A program made the position numbers and the translations under genes. 32,252 nucleotides of DNA, taken from positions 1-32,252 of the forward strand of contig JAFRRD010000018.1 of the NCBI GenBank assembly GCA_017428265.1. The letters run 5' to 3'. Within the stretch, counting starts at the first letter, position 1. Every line of letters begins with the position of its first letter. The DNA comes from Lachnospiraceae bacterium. Its GTDB lineage: Bacteria > Bacillota > Clostridia > Lachnospirales > Lachnospiraceae. Under the pieces are notes generated by a model. That model was given only the letters and a program-made list of their open reading frames with translations, did no database searches and was not told the DNA's origin. Below, piece by piece: positions 16,669-27,316 of the stretch.

Positions 16669-16776
16669 GAAGATTCTTCGTCAGACATTCGTCTTCCTCA
16701 GAATGACGAATAATCACGTGTCATCCTGAGAATGACAAATGATCACGTGTCATCCTGAGCGAAGCGAAGGATCTTC
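16669..16776. repeat. Dispersed palindromic repeat between dnaN and yaaA
   Basis: A left arm GAAGATTCTTCGTC...CCTCAGAATGACG is followed by two direct copies of ATCACGTGTCATCCTGAG (16713-16730 and 16742-16759). The second copy continues as CGAAGCGAAGGATCTTC, roughly complementary to the left arm. The TCATCCTGAGCGAAGCGAAGGATCT core is a widely scattered non-coding bacterial repeat. It fills most of the 145-bp gap and could fold in RNA. Confidence 0.75.
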
Positions 16777-16800
16777 AAGAGAAGGCAGAAAAGAGGCATT

Positions 16801-17004
16801 ATGGAACTCAGGATCCGGGATGAGTATATCAAGCTGGGGCAGGCGCTGAAGGCGGCCGGCCTGACCGAAAACGGCGCGGAAGCAAAGGAAGCGGTCCAGG
16901 CTGGTATGGTGAAGGTCAACGGCGAAGTGGATACGCGCCGCGGCCGGAAGTGCGTGCCGGGAGATGTCATCGAATTTCAGGGAGAGACCGTCAGCATCGT
17001 ATGA
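16801..17004 (+). CDS. yaaA: S4-domain RNA-binding protein YaaA
   Basis: A 67-residue protein that is essentially one S4 RNA-binding domain, with LGQALKAAGLTENGAEAKEAVQAGMVKVNGEVDTRRGRK matching the fold. YaaA/RlbA-like proteins sit between dnaN and recF in most Firmicutes and are thought to act in ribosome assembly. GAGG lies close before the ATG. Its stop overlaps the recF start by ATGA, so the two are translationally coupled. Confidence 0.93.
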   Translation: MELRIRDEYIKLGQALKAAGLTENGAEAKEAVQAGMVKVNGEVDTRRGRKCVPGDVIEFQGETVSIV

Positions 17005-18092
17005 TCGTCCGCTCGCTGGAACTGAACCAATACCGGAATTATGAGAGCGTCAAGGTCGAATTCGATCCCGGAACGAATGTGATCTTCGGCGACAATGCGC
17101 AGGGAAAGACAAACCTCCTCGAGGCAATCTACGAGTGCGCGGTCGCCCGCTCGCACCGGGGCAGTAAGGACAGGGACGTCATCCGTTTCGGCGAAGAAGA
17201 GGGGCACATCCGCCTCGTCGCCGAAAAAGGAGAGCGGCCCGTCCGCATCGACCTGCATCTGAAGAAGAACAAGCCGAAGGGCGCCGCGGTAGACGGCGTA
17301 CCGATCCGCAGAGTGTCGGAGCTCTTCGGCGTCCTCCATGTGGTCTTTTTCTCCCCGGAGGATTTAAAGATCGTCAAGAGCAGCCCGCAGGAGCGGCGCC
17401 GCTTCATCGACGAGGAACTCTGCCAGCTGGACAGGATCTATACGTCCGACCTGATCAGCTACAACAAGGCGCTCCTGCAGCGGAACGACCTCCTGAAATT
17501 CCCGAAGGAAGACAAGGAATTTTCGGCGCTGCTGGACGTCTGGGACGAACAGCTCGTCCGCTGCGGCCGCGCGGTCATGAAGGCAAGAGAAGAGTTCATC
17601 AAGGAACTTGACGTGCTGGCCGCGGCGGTCCACCGGGAACTGACCGGAGGCAGGGAAGAGTTGAGCCTTGCCTATACCCCCTCGGTCTCGCCCGAAAGTT
17701 TTGAGGAAAAACTCTTTCTCGGACGGGATATCGACATCCGCCTCGGAAGTTCGCAGCTCGGCCCGCACCGCGACGACATGGAATGCATGATCAACGGTGT
17801 GGACGTCAGGCGCTTCGGCTCGCAGGGACAGCAGCGCACCGCAGCGCTTTCCCTGAAAATGGCGGAGATCGAACTGGTCAAACAGAAAATTCATGACGCC
17901 CCGGTCCTGCTGCTGGACGATGTTCTGTCCGAACTCGACAGCGACCGGCAGGAGAGGCTGCTCGGCTCCCTGAGCGGAGTCCAGACCTTCCTGAGCTGCA
18001 CGGGCCTCGACGATTTCATCGCCCGGGCGGCGGACGTCGGACGGAAATACAGAGTAGAAGCAAACAAGGTGGAGGAAATAACGAATGAGTGA
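17001..18092 (+). CDS. recF: DNA replication and repair protein RecF
   Basis: A 363-residue SMC/ABC-type ATPase that helps load RecA at gaps and stalled forks. Walker A is GDNAQGKTN (30-38), the signature region is [16 protein letters not shown], and Walker B is [13 protein letters not shown]. The start is set by the ATGA overlap with yaaA; an open frame starting at 16950 would lie inside yaaA. The end overlaps the gyrB start by 8 bases. No separate remB/yaaB-type gene lies between recF and gyrB. Confidence 0.96.
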   Translation: MIVRSLELNQYRNYESVKVEFDPGTNVIFGDNAQGKTNLLEAIYECAVARSHRGSKDRDVIRFGEEEGHIRLVAEKGERPVRIDLHLKKNKPKGAAVDGVPIRRVSELFGVLHVVFFSPEDLKIVKSSPQERRRFIDEELCQLDRIYTSDLISYNKALLQRNDLLKFPKEDKEFSALLDVWDEQLVRCGRAVMKAREEFIKELDVLAAAVHRELTGGREELSLAYTPSVSPESFEEKLFLGRDIDIRLGSSQLGPHRDDMECMINGVDVRRFGSQGQQRTAALSLKMAEIELVKQKIHDAPVLLLDDVLSELDSDRQERLLGSLSGVQTFLSCTGLDDFIARAADVGRKYRVEANKVEEITNE

Positions 18093-20028
18093 TGAACAGA
18101 AAATGCAGGAGGGCATAACCGAGTACACTGCAGACCAGATCCAGATCCTCGAAGGTCTGGAAGCCGTCCGCAAGCGCCCGGGCATGTACATCGGAACGAC
18201 ATCGCTCCGCGGCCTGCATCATCTGGTATATGAGATCGTCGACAACGCGGTCGATGAAGCCCTGGCCGGTTTCTGCGACGCCATCGAGGTGGAACTGAAT
18301 CCGGACGGTTCCGTGACCGTGTCCGACAACGGCCGCGGCATCCCGGTCGGGATCCATCCGAAGGCGGGCATTCCCGCGGTCGAGGTGGTCTTTACGATCC
18401 TGCATGCCGGCGGCAAATTCGGCGGCGGGGGCTACAAGGTCTCCGGCGGCCTGCACGGCGTGGGCGCGTCCGTCGTGAACGCCCTGTCCGAATGGCTTGA
18501 GGTCGTCATCCGCCAGGACGGCATCGTCTACAAGCAGCGCTATGAAAACGGCGGCCACGTGGCCACGAAGCTGGAACCGATCGGCACCTGCCGCAAGTCC
18601 CAGACCGGTACCACGGTCACCTTCAAGCCGGACGAGGAGATCTTCGACGAGACCGTCTTTGATTACGATACGCTCTGCACGCGCCTGCGCGAGACGGCCT
18701 TCCTGACCAAGGCCCTGAAGATCACGATCCGCGACAAGCGCGGCGAAGAAGTGCTGGAGAAGAGCTACCACTACGAAGGCGGCATCCAGGAATTCGTCAC
18801 CTTCCTGAATTCCGGCAAGACCCCGCTCTACGACAAGGTCATCTACATCGACGGGACCTCGAACGGCGTCTACGTGGAGGTCGCGTTCCAGCACAACGAC
18901 GGCTACAATGAAAATACCTTCAGCTTCGTCAACAACATCATCACCCCCGAGGGCGGCATGCACCTCACGGGCTTCAAGAATGCGACGACGAAGTGCTTCA
19001 ATGACTACGCCAGGAAGAACAAATACCTGAAGGACAATGCGCAGAACCTGACCGGCGACGACATCCGTGAAGGCCTGACCGCGATCATTTCCATCAAGAT
19101 CGAGGATCCGCAGTTCGAAGGCCAGACCAAGCAGAAACTCGGCAACGCCGAGGCAAGGACCGCCGTGGAATCCATCGTCGGCGACAAGCTGGTCTATTTC
19201 CTGGAGCAGAACCCGCAGGTGGCGAAGGCCATCGTGGACAAGGCGCTGCTGGCCCAGAAGGCAAGAGACAGCGCCCGGAAGGCCCGTGAGAATGTCCGCC
19301 GCGCGAACTCCCTGGACAGCTTCGGCCTGCCCGGCAAGCTCGCCGACTGCTCCTGCAAGGATCCGAGCCAGTGTGAGATCTTCATCGTCGAGGGCGACTC
19401 CGCCGGCGGAAGCGTCAAGAACGCAAGAAACCGCGAGACCCAGGCGATGCTGCCCCTGCGCGGAAAGATCCTGAACGTCGAGAAGGCGCGCGAGGAGAAG
19501 ATCTACAACAACGCGGAGATCAAGACCATGATCACCGCCTTCGGCACGGGCATTTTGAGCAATTTCGACATTTCCAAGCTCCGCTACGACAAGATCATCA
19601 TCATGACGGATGCCGACGTCGACGGCGCCCACATCGGGACGCTCCTTCTGACCTTCCTGTACCGCTTCATGCCGGAGCTCATCCGGACCGGCCACGTGTA
19701 TCTGGCACAGCCGCCTCTTTACAAGGTCGAGAAGAACAAGAAGACCTGGTACACTTATTCCGAGGACGAGCAGAAGAAGCTCATGGCGGAGATCGGCGCG
19801 GACGGCGCCCGGATCCAGCGCTACAAGGGCCTCGGCGAAATGGACCAGGAGCAGCTCTGGGAGACCACGATGGATCCCGCAAAGCGCATCCTGCGCAAGG
19901 TGAGTATCGACGAGGAGACGGCGTCGCAGCTGGACGTCACCTTCTCGATTCTGATGGGCGACAAGGTGGATCCGCGCCGCGAATTCATCGAAGCGAATGC
20001 GAAATTCGTCAAGAATCTGGATGTGTAA
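18085..20028 (+). CDS. gyrB: DNA gyrase subunit B
   Basis: A 647-residue ATPase subunit of gyrase. The GHKL ATP site is seen in [22 protein letters not shown] and [15 protein letters not shown]; the TOPRIM region has [20 protein letters not shown] and the metal-binding DADVDG; the tail contains QRYKGLGEM. Length fits Gram-positive GyrB without the insert found in Proteobacteria. GGAGG lies upstream inside recF, whose end it overlaps. With GyrA it introduces negative supercoils ahead of the forks. Confidence 0.97.
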   Translation: MSDEQKMQEGITEYTADQIQILEGLEAVRKRPGMYIGTTSLRGLHHLVYEIVDNAVDEALAGFCDAIEVELNPDGSVTVSDNGRGIPVGIHPKAGIPAVEVVFTILHAGGKFGGGGYKVSGGLHGVGASVVNALSEWLEVVIRQDGIVYKQRYENGGHVATKLEPIGTCRKSQTGTTVTFKPDEEIFDETVFDYDTLCTRLRETAFLTKALKITIRDKRGEEVLEKSYHYEGGIQEFVTFLNSGKTPLYDKVIYIDGTSNGVYVEVAFQHNDGYNENTFSFVNNIITPEGGMHLTGFKNATTKCFNDYARKNKYLKDNAQNLTGDDIREGLTAIISIKIEDPQFEGQTKQKLGNAEARTAVESIVGDKLVYFLEQNPQVAKAIVDKALLAQKARDSARKARENVRRANSLDSFGLPGKLADCSCKDPSQCEIFIVEGDSAGGSVKNARNRETQAMLPLRGKILNVEKAREEKIYNNAEIKTMITAFGTGILSNFDISKLRYDKIIIMTDADVDGAHIGTLLLTFLYRFMPELIRTGHVYLAQPPLYKVEKNKKTWYTYSEDEQKKLMAEIGADGARIQRYKGLGEMDQEQLWETTMDPAKRILRKVSIDEETASQLDVTFSILMGDKVDPRREFIEANAKFVKNLDV

Positions 20029-20039
20029 GGTGAACGCTT

Positions 20040-22583
<2,544 letters not shown>

Positions 22584-22592
22584 AAACATTTC

Positions 22593-22633
22593 ACAAAGAA
22601 AGCGGAAGGCTGTCAGCCTTCCGCTTTCTTTGT
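22593..22633. terminator. Bidirectional terminator of gyrA and DUF951 gene
   Basis: Perfect 19-bp inverted repeat (22593-22611 with 22615-22633) and a 3-base loop, with T-rich sequence on both outer sides. It serves gyrA on the plus strand and, on the minus strand, begins inside the last codons of the convergent DUF951 gene. Confidence 0.92.
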
Positions 22634-22804
22634 TATTTCTTTCAGTCCCTTCTCGACCTGTCTGCGCGGCAGCAGGAGGAGCTTCCCGCAGCCCGTGCAT
22701 TTCAGGCGGACATCGGCGCCGGCGCGGATCACTTCAAAGCGGTCCGCGCCGCAGGGATGGGGTTTTTTGAGGGTGAGGACGTCGCCTTCGTGAAGCTCGA
22801 TCAT
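22613..22804 (-). CDS. DUF951 family protein
   Basis: A 63-residue protein of the DUF951 family, recognised by VLTLKKPHPCGADRFEVIRAGADVRLKCTGCGKLLLLPRRQVEK. The conserved Cys residues (PHPCG, and CTGC) suggest a small zinc-binding or nucleic-acid-binding fold; the function is not established. GGGGG precedes the ATG. It follows the aminopeptidase gene by 19 bases and probably shares its transcript. Its last codons form part of the terminator shared with gyrA. Confidence 0.9.
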   Translation of the reverse strand: MIELHEGDVLTLKKPHPCGADRFEVIRAGADVRLKCTGCGKLLLLPRRQVEKGLKEITKKAEG

Positions 22805-22823
22805 CTTAGGCCCCCTTCAGTGC

Positions 22824-24050
22824 TCAGATCGCCCAGACTCCGTTCCGGAAGACCGGGACCACGGAACCGTTGCGGAGCGTCGCGTCGATTGCAAGGTCCT
22901 CGGAGCCGATCATGAAATCGCAGTGGACGAAGGAATCGTTCACGCCGAGCTTATGGATCTCGTCCTGTGTCATTTCCTCAAAGCCCTCGATGCAGTCCGG
23001 GAAGCCCCGGCCGAGCGCCAGGTGGCAGACCGCATTTTCATCGAAAAGGGTGTTGTAGAAGAGGATGCCCGAAAGGTTGATCGGGGAGGTGTAAGGCACA
23101 AGGGCGCATTCGCCCAGATATGCGCTGCCCGGATCCATCCCGATGAGCTTCGCAAGCACATCCTCGTTTTTGTCCGCGTGCCATTCCACGGCCTTGCCCT
23201 CACGGAAGCGGATCCAGAAGCCGTCGATCAGCTGGCCCTGATAGGAGAGGGGCTTCGTCGCGTAAACGATGCCTTCCGCCTCGCCCTTCATCGGGGAAGT
23301 GAAGCATTCCTCGGTCGGGATGTTCGGGTTGAAGGTCACGCCGCCGAGCGTATCCTCCGCACCGCCGCAGAAACGTCCCTGCGGGATCAGGCCGACCGTA
23401 AAATCGGTGCCGTTCGCGGCAGTATAATGCAGCGACTTGATGCCGAGCGCGTTCAGCTTCGCACAGTGCTCCTTCATGCTGCGGTTATGCTCCTCCCAGG
23501 TCTTCACCGGGTCGGGGCCGTCCGCGCGGCTCGCGGCCAGGATGGCCTTCCACAGTTTCTCGACGGCGGCAGCCTTCGTGTCATCCGGGAAGAGCTTCTT
23601 CGCCCAGGCGGCGCCGGGCACGGCCGCGATGCACCACTGGTACTTATTTTCCATGGCGTCGCGGTAGGGCTTGATGATGGGGAAGAGCTTCCGCTGGGAC
23701 TTGGACATTTTTTCCATGTCCATGCCGGCGAAGCCGTCCGGATCCTCGCCGGTCAGATAAATGCGGGCCGGCAGGACTTTGGCATAGTGTTTCCAGCGGG
23801 CAAGCTCGTAGCTGTCCAGTTTGCTCAGGGTCTTCAGGCTCCGGTACTGGTAATGCAGCTTCGAAACAGCCTGGCAGTTCCATTCGACCACGACCTTTTT
23901 GGCCCCGGCCTTATAGCATTCCTCGACGAGCAGGGTCACGAACTCCGGCTGATCCAGACCGGCACCGATAAAGACTTCCTGGTCCGGCTGTACGTTGGCG
24001 CCGGAAAGGGCGATCAGGCGGGCATAGCCGCGAAGCAGTTTTTTTCTCAT
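22824..24050 (-). CDS. M29-family aminopeptidase (thermophilic/PepS type)
   Basis: A 408-residue metallo-aminopeptidase of peptidase family M29, a cytoplasmic enzyme that removes N-terminal residues from peptides. Landmarks carrying the metal ligands are NIPTEECFTSP, the GEC in YLGECALVP, FYNTLFDENAVCHLALG and GVNDSFVHCDFMIGS. The frame continues to a TTG at 24056, but the ATG at 24050 has AAGGAG exactly 6 bases before it. An extended -10 lies about 65 bases upstream. It is co-oriented with the DUF951 gene. Confidence 0.92.
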   Translation of the reverse strand: MRKKLLRGYARLIALSGANVQPDQEVFIGAGLDQPEFVTLLVEECYKAGAKKVVVEWNCQAVSKLHYQYRSLKTLSKLDSYELARWKHYAKVLPARIYLTGEDPDGFAGMDMEKMSKSQRKLFPIIKPYRDAMENKYQWCIAAVPGAAWAKKLFPDDTKAAAVEKLWKAILAASRADGPDPVKTWEEHNRSMKEHCAKLNALGIKSLHYTAANGTDFTVGLIPQGRFCGGAEDTLGGVTFNPNIPTEECFTSPMKGEAEGIVYATKPLSYQGQLIDGFWIRFREGKAVEWHADKNEDVLAKLIGMDPGSAYLGECALVPYTSPINLSGILFYNTLFDENAVCHLALGRGFPDCIEGFEEMTQDEIHKLGVNDSFVHCDFMIGSEDLAIDATLRNGSVVPVFRNGVWAI

Positions 24051-24115
24051 ACACAACTCCTTTTCCGCGGGGCGTACGCAGGCGCGCCGGCGGATATTCT
24101 TTCTCAGACAGCCCT

Positions 24116-24121
24116 ACTATA
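24116..24121 (-). promoter_or_regulatory. Candidate extended -10 of the aminopeptidase gene
   Basis: On the minus strand TGGTATAGT gives an extended -10 (TATAGT at 24121-24116), without a clear -35. The distance to the ATG is about 65 bases. Confidence 0.5.
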
Positions 24122-24212
24122 CCACATCCGGCCGGAAAAGAACAGAACAAAGCGGCCGGCGGCCCCGGCGTTTTTATGCAGGAAGTGCAGGCGTTTTTGT
24201 GCAAAAAGCGGC

Positions 24213-24241
24213 TTGCCAAGCCGGCGTTTCTGCGCTATGAT
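24213..24241 (+). promoter_or_regulatory. Promoter of the tRNA-Arg locus
   Basis: TTGCCA (24213-24218), 17-base spacer, TATGAT (24236-24241); both hexamers match 5/6. It ends 22 bases before the broken tRNA gene. Confidence 0.8.
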
Positions 24242-24263
24242 AGCAAAGGTCTGCAAAAGACTT

Positions 24264-24345
24264 GTCTCCGTAGCTCAGCTGGACAGAGCGACCGCCTCCT
24301 AAGGCAGTAGTTGACCTACCGCCTTTTGGCAAAAAGCGATAGGTC
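24264..24345 (+). pseudogene. Broken tRNA-Arg(CCT), 5' part only, followed by a hairpin
   Basis: The acceptor strand GTCTCCG, D-arm GCTCAGCTGGACAGAGC and anticodon arm ACCGC-CTCCTAA (anticodon CCT) are typical of a tRNA-Arg. The 3' anticodon strand is altered (GGCAG instead of GCGGT) and neither a T-arm nor the expected CGGAGAC acceptor strand follows. Instead a different hairpin with arms GACCTA (24313-24318) and TAGGTC (24340-24345) is present. I read this as a tRNA gene cut by recombination or element integration; another structured RNA using the tRNA promoter cannot be excluded. Confidence 0.75.
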
Positions 24346-24424
24346 AGAAGTTCAATTGAGCTCAGCTGTGAAACCAAAATATGATATGTTTTTTTAGGGC
24401 ATAATCGCCCTTGAAAATACCCTT

Positions 24425-24498
<74 letters not shown>

Positions 24499-24506
24499 TC
24501 CCAAAA

Positions 24507-24550
24507 AGCCCGTAATACCAACGTTTTTGGCTATTACGGGCTCTTTTTTT
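24507..24550 (+). terminator. Terminator after tRNA-Arg
   Basis: An 11-bp stem AGCCCGTAATA/TATTACGGGCT, extended by an inner CAA/TTG pairing, followed by CTTTTTTT. It is a classic intrinsic terminator. Confidence 0.9.
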
Positions 24551-24558
24551 GTGCGTTT

Positions 24559-24598
24559 CCAGATCTGCGGCGAGTCTCTTCTGATGAGACAGATCTGG
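24559..24598. repeat. Two-part inverted repeat beyond the tRNA terminator
   Basis: CCAGATCT pairs with AGATCTGG and, inside it, GTCTC pairs with GAGAC, giving an interrupted 13-bp hairpin. It has no T-tract and no obvious gene link. Confidence 0.6.
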
Positions 24599-24676
24599 CT
24601 GGCTGCTGTTGGCATTTATTGCCTGTTATTTGAGTCAATAATTCACATTTCGAATCGCACATTATCCAACGTTCCA

Positions 24677-24786
24677 GCTAACAGCGATTAGCAGAAAAAA
24701 CGGGTTTCTGCTAACAAAAACGCTTCTCCTGCTAACAGAATTTTTCTCCGCTTTCCAAAGCGGTTTCAGCTAACAGAAGCGATAGG
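24677..24786. repeat. Four spaced copies of GCTAACA in the LysR upstream region
   Basis: GCTAACAG/A occurs at 24677, 24710, 24731 and 24779, all in the same orientation, with an inverted TTAGC near 24689 and a CCGCTTT/AAAGCGG palindrome at 24748-24763. The gap between the tRNA terminator and the LysR gene (24551-24929) otherwise holds no gene. Confidence 0.6.
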
Positions 24787-24855
24787 TCCGTTAATCCGTT
24801 GAAATCAGCTGAGCTTCGTTGTGATTTTCTAAGAAAGGATGCGATATCGTTCATC

Positions 24856-24884
24856 TTCCGAATCGCCCCATTTTATGGTAGAAT
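24856..24884 (+). promoter_or_regulatory. Candidate promoter of the LysR gene
   Basis: The extended -10 TGGTAGAAT (TAGAAT at 24879-24884) has a weak TTCCGA 17 bases upstream (24856-24861). The weak -35 fits a low-level regulator gene. Confidence 0.5.
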
Positions 24885-24929
24885 ACAAAATATCAGGGAA
24901 AGAGCACCCCGATTTGGAAGGAGGACCGG

Positions 24930-25811
24930 ATGGTTACGCATAATCAGTTGGTCTATCTGACAGAGATCGTGAATCAGAAGAGTTTTACCAGAGCAGCGGA
25001 AAAGCTTTTCTTGAGCCAGTCGACGTTAAGTAAATCGATCAAGGCGCTGGAAGGGGAACTGGGCGTGGAGATCATAAACCGTCAAAGCAAAGAGTTCGCC
25101 TTAACGGAAGAAGGGGAACTGGTTTATGCTTATGCCCAAAGAGTCCTGAATTACTTTACATCGGAGACGGAAGCGCTCAAAGAACGCTTTAAAGGGGTTG
25201 GCGGATCTTTAAGCGTCGGTGTTCCTCCCACAGCGGGGCCGGCTTACTTCTATTCCCGAATCTATGCCTTCCGTCAGGAATATCCGAACGTGAAGCTAAG
25301 TATTGAAGAAACGCCTTCCAATACTCTGATTGAAAAAATGGAAGCCGGACAGATCGATATGGGTATCGTTCTGGAACCGTTTGAGAATGAGAACTATATT
25401 AAAAAGCCGGTATACCGTTCGGAAATCGTGATTTGCGTCGCACAGAATCATTCGCTGGCGCAGAAGGAAAGTGTGCGGCTGAGCGAACTGAAAAACGAAT
25501 CGTTCCTGATGCTGACTCCGGATTACATGTTTCGCGGGATCGTAGATAATTACTGCCGGAAAGCGGGATTCCAACCGAAGGTCGTTTTTGAAAGTTCCCA
25601 GTGGGATATGCTGTACGATATGGTGGCGGCCAATTTTGGGATAACCTTCCTGCCTCGCTGGCTGGTTGAGAAGTGGGGGAAATCTGAAGTCAGAATATTG
25701 TATGTGGAAGAACCGCAGATGCCTTGGGTCCTGTCCTTATGTTATGCCAGAAGCCGCTTTATGACGGAGCCGATGAAAAAATTTCTTGAAATATGCCTGA
25801 GAGGGCAGTGA
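24930..25811 (+). CDS. LysR-family transcriptional regulator
   Basis: A 293-residue regulator with an N-terminal winged helix-turn-helix (about 1-60, SFTRAAEKLFLSQSTLSKSIKALEGELGVEI) and a periplasmic-binding-like effector domain (about 90-290). AGGAGG lies upstream of the ATG. It is transcribed toward the CoA-transferase-family gene, 123 bases on, and a perfect palindrome lies in that gap, so it probably controls this neighbour. The effector is unknown; a carboxylate or CoA-linked metabolite would suit the context. Confidence 0.93.
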   Translation: MVTHNQLVYLTEIVNQKSFTRAAEKLFLSQSTLSKSIKALEGELGVEIINRQSKEFALTEEGELVYAYAQRVLNYFTSETEALKERFKGVGGSLSVGVPPTAGPAYFYSRIYAFRQEYPNVKLSIEETPSNTLIEKMEAGQIDMGIVLEPFENENYIKKPVYRSEIVICVAQNHSLAQKESVRLSELKNESFLMLTPDYMFRGIVDNYCRKAGFQPKVVFESSQWDMLYDMVAANFGITFLPRWLVEKWGKSEVRILYVEEPQMPWVLSLCYARSRFMTEPMKKFLEICLRGQ

Positions 25812-25812
25812 C

Positions 25813-25827
25813 ATGAATTGAATTCAT
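25813..25827. promoter_or_regulatory. Perfect 15-bp palindrome, candidate LysR operator
   Basis: ATGAATT-G-AATTCAT lies just after the LysR stop and upstream of the CoA-transferase gene. It fits the T-N11-A type of LysR site. Binding is inferred from position and symmetry. Confidence 0.5.
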
Positions 25828-25861
25828 AACAGATGAAAAAGGGATATTTTCCTTTTACTTG

Positions 25862-25906
25862 CGGACATGCTACAGTTTTTACAGAACTGAAGCATGTCCG
25901 TTTTTT
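25862..25906 (+). terminator. Terminator between LysR and CoA-transferase genes
   Basis: A 10-bp stem CGGACATGCT/AGCATGTCCG with inner CAGTT/AACTG pairing, followed by TTTTTT. It ends the LysR transcript, or could act as a leader attenuator if the next gene's promoter lies upstream. Confidence 0.88.
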
Positions 25907-25934
25907 AATTTTATAGAGCAAGGGGGAAAGGCCT

Positions 25935-27269
25935 ATGAAGACCGCTCAGGAACTGTATCAGGAGAAGAAGATGTCTGCTGAGCAGGTTCTGGACCATATT
26001 CAGAGCAAAGATTTCATCGTCTGTGCGCAGGCGGCGGCAGAGCCGGCAGCGCTGCTGCAGAAAATGGAATATTTAAAGACGACCGGTGTTCAGGATGTAC
26101 TGTTTTCATCCTGTGTTCCGGCACAGGATTATTCTTTCTTTCACGATCCTGAAATGAAAGGAATCGTGAATCATGCCAGCTGGTTTTTCTCGGCCGGTCT
26201 GCGGCAGGCCCATAAGGAGGGGCTGGTGACTGCCGTGCCGCAGCGTTCCCAGTTCTGTCTGGGAAAGGCACTGGACAGAGCGGCTTATGAAGGCCGGCGG
26301 CCTGTCCTTTTTGCCACGGTCTCTCCCATGGACAAACACGGATATCTGTCCTTGTCCTTAAGCGCGATCTATGAGATGGATCTCATTAAGAAAGGTGCTG
26401 TCGTTTTGCTGGAAGTCAATCCGAATTTCCCGCGTACCTTCGGGGATACGATGGTCCATATCTCTCAGGTGACGGCTCTTGTGGAATCTGATCGTCCGAT
26501 CCCTGAGGCAAAGATCCAGCCGTATACGGAGAAGGATGCGGTCATCGGCAAATTTATTGCCGATCTGGTGGAAGACGGATCCACGATCCAGCTCGGGATA
26601 GGCTATATCCCGAATGCCGTAGCCCATGAGCTGCGCGGCAAGAAGCATCTTGGCATTCAGACGGAGATGTTTACCGAGACAATGATGGATCTCATCGAAT
26701 GCGGCGCGGTCGACAATTCTCAGAAAGGCTATTATGACGGGGTGTCTCTCTGCTCCTTCACCATGGGCAGCAAAAGACTTTACGATTTCCTGGATGATAA
26801 TCCGTCCATCCTATTTAAATCCTGCCTGGTCACCAACAACCCCGGAGAGATTGCCAAGGTTAACAAGTTTGTTTCTATCAATGCGACCCTTGAGGTCGAT
26901 CTGACCGGTCAGTGCGCATCTGAATCAGTCGGATACAGGCATTATTCCGGAAGCGGCGGGCAGGCGGATACTGTCATCGGTTCGCAGCTGTCTCCGGGCG
27001 GAAAATCGATCCTGGCCATGCACTCCACGTATTCGACCCGTGATTCAGAAGGAAAAGAGGTGCTGCATTCCAAGATCGTTCCGATGCTGGCTCCCGGATC
27101 GGTCGTGACGACTTCCCGAAACGATGTGGACTATGTGGTGACCGAGTACGGTGTGGCCTGGCTCAGAGGCCTGGATGTGAAAGGCCGCGTCGAAGAACTG
27201 ATCAAAATCGCGCATCCGGACTTCAGAGAGTGGCTTCGCACTCAGGCAGACCGAATGGAACTGTTTTAA
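25935..27269 (+). CDS. Acetyl-CoA hydrolase/CoA-transferase family protein
   Basis: A 444-residue enzyme of the family that includes 4-hydroxybutyrate and butyryl-CoA:acetate CoA-transferases. The probable catalytic glutamate is Glu244 in GIQTEMF, and the family glycine motif is present as YSGSGGQ (338-343). Members move CoA between an acyl-CoA and a free acid, usually acetate, in the cytoplasm; the exact acids cannot be told from sequence. A GGGGGAAAGG ribosome site precedes the ATG. It lies downstream of a LysR regulator and 47 bases before a lipoprotein gene. Confidence 0.9.
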   Translation: MKTAQELYQEKKMSAEQVLDHIQSKDFIVCAQAAAEPAALLQKMEYLKTTGVQDVLFSSCVPAQDYSFFHDPEMKGIVNHASWFFSAGLRQAHKEGLVTAVPQRSQFCLGKALDRAAYEGRRPVLFATVSPMDKHGYLSLSLSAIYEMDLIKKGAVVLLEVNPNFPRTFGDTMVHISQVTALVESDRPIPEAKIQPYTEKDAVIGKFIADLVEDGSTIQLGIGYIPNAVAHELRGKKHLGIQTEMFTETMMDLIECGAVDNSQKGYYDGVSLCSFTMGSKRLYDFLDDNPSILFKSCLVTNNPGEIAKVNKFVSINATLEVDLTGQCASESVGYRHYSGSGGQADTVIGSQLSPGGKSILAMHSTYSTRDSEGKEVLHSKIVPMLAPGSVVTTSRNDVDYVVTEYGVAWLRGLDVKGRVEELIKIAHPDFREWLRTQADRMELF

Positions 27270-27270
27270 C

Positions 27271-27286
27271 TCACAAATAATTGTGA
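27271..27286. repeat. Short palindrome before the lipoprotein gene
   Basis: TCACAA-ATAA-TTGTGA directly follows the CoA-transferase stop. It is too small for a terminator without a T-tract and might be an operator or a weak hairpin. Confidence 0.4.
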
Positions 27287-27316
27287 TGCGATAAAAGAAC
27301 GAAAAGGAGAAGAACA

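Noticed and set aside
16713-16759. Possible parS sites at the two TCACGTG words between dnaN and yaaA
   Set aside because: Only the 7-bp core matches; the flanks do not continue the parS palindrome and belong to a known repeat type.
18016-19695. 559-codon minus-strand open frame across gyrB
   Set aside because: Antisense shadow of gyrB; no family motifs.
24389-24413. Terminator between the two tRNA genes (AGGGC/GCCCT stem next to a T run)
   Set aside because: The T run precedes the stem on the plus strand and becomes an A run on the minus strand, so it is wrong for termination in either direction.
24264-24420. Group I intron in tRNA-Arg(CCT)
   Set aside because: Such introns are known in this tRNA, but the inserted sequence is far too short and no 3' exon with a CGGAGAC acceptor strand follows.
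24677-24786. CRISPR array
   Set aside because: The repeated word is only 7-8 bp, spacing is irregular and no cas genes are present.
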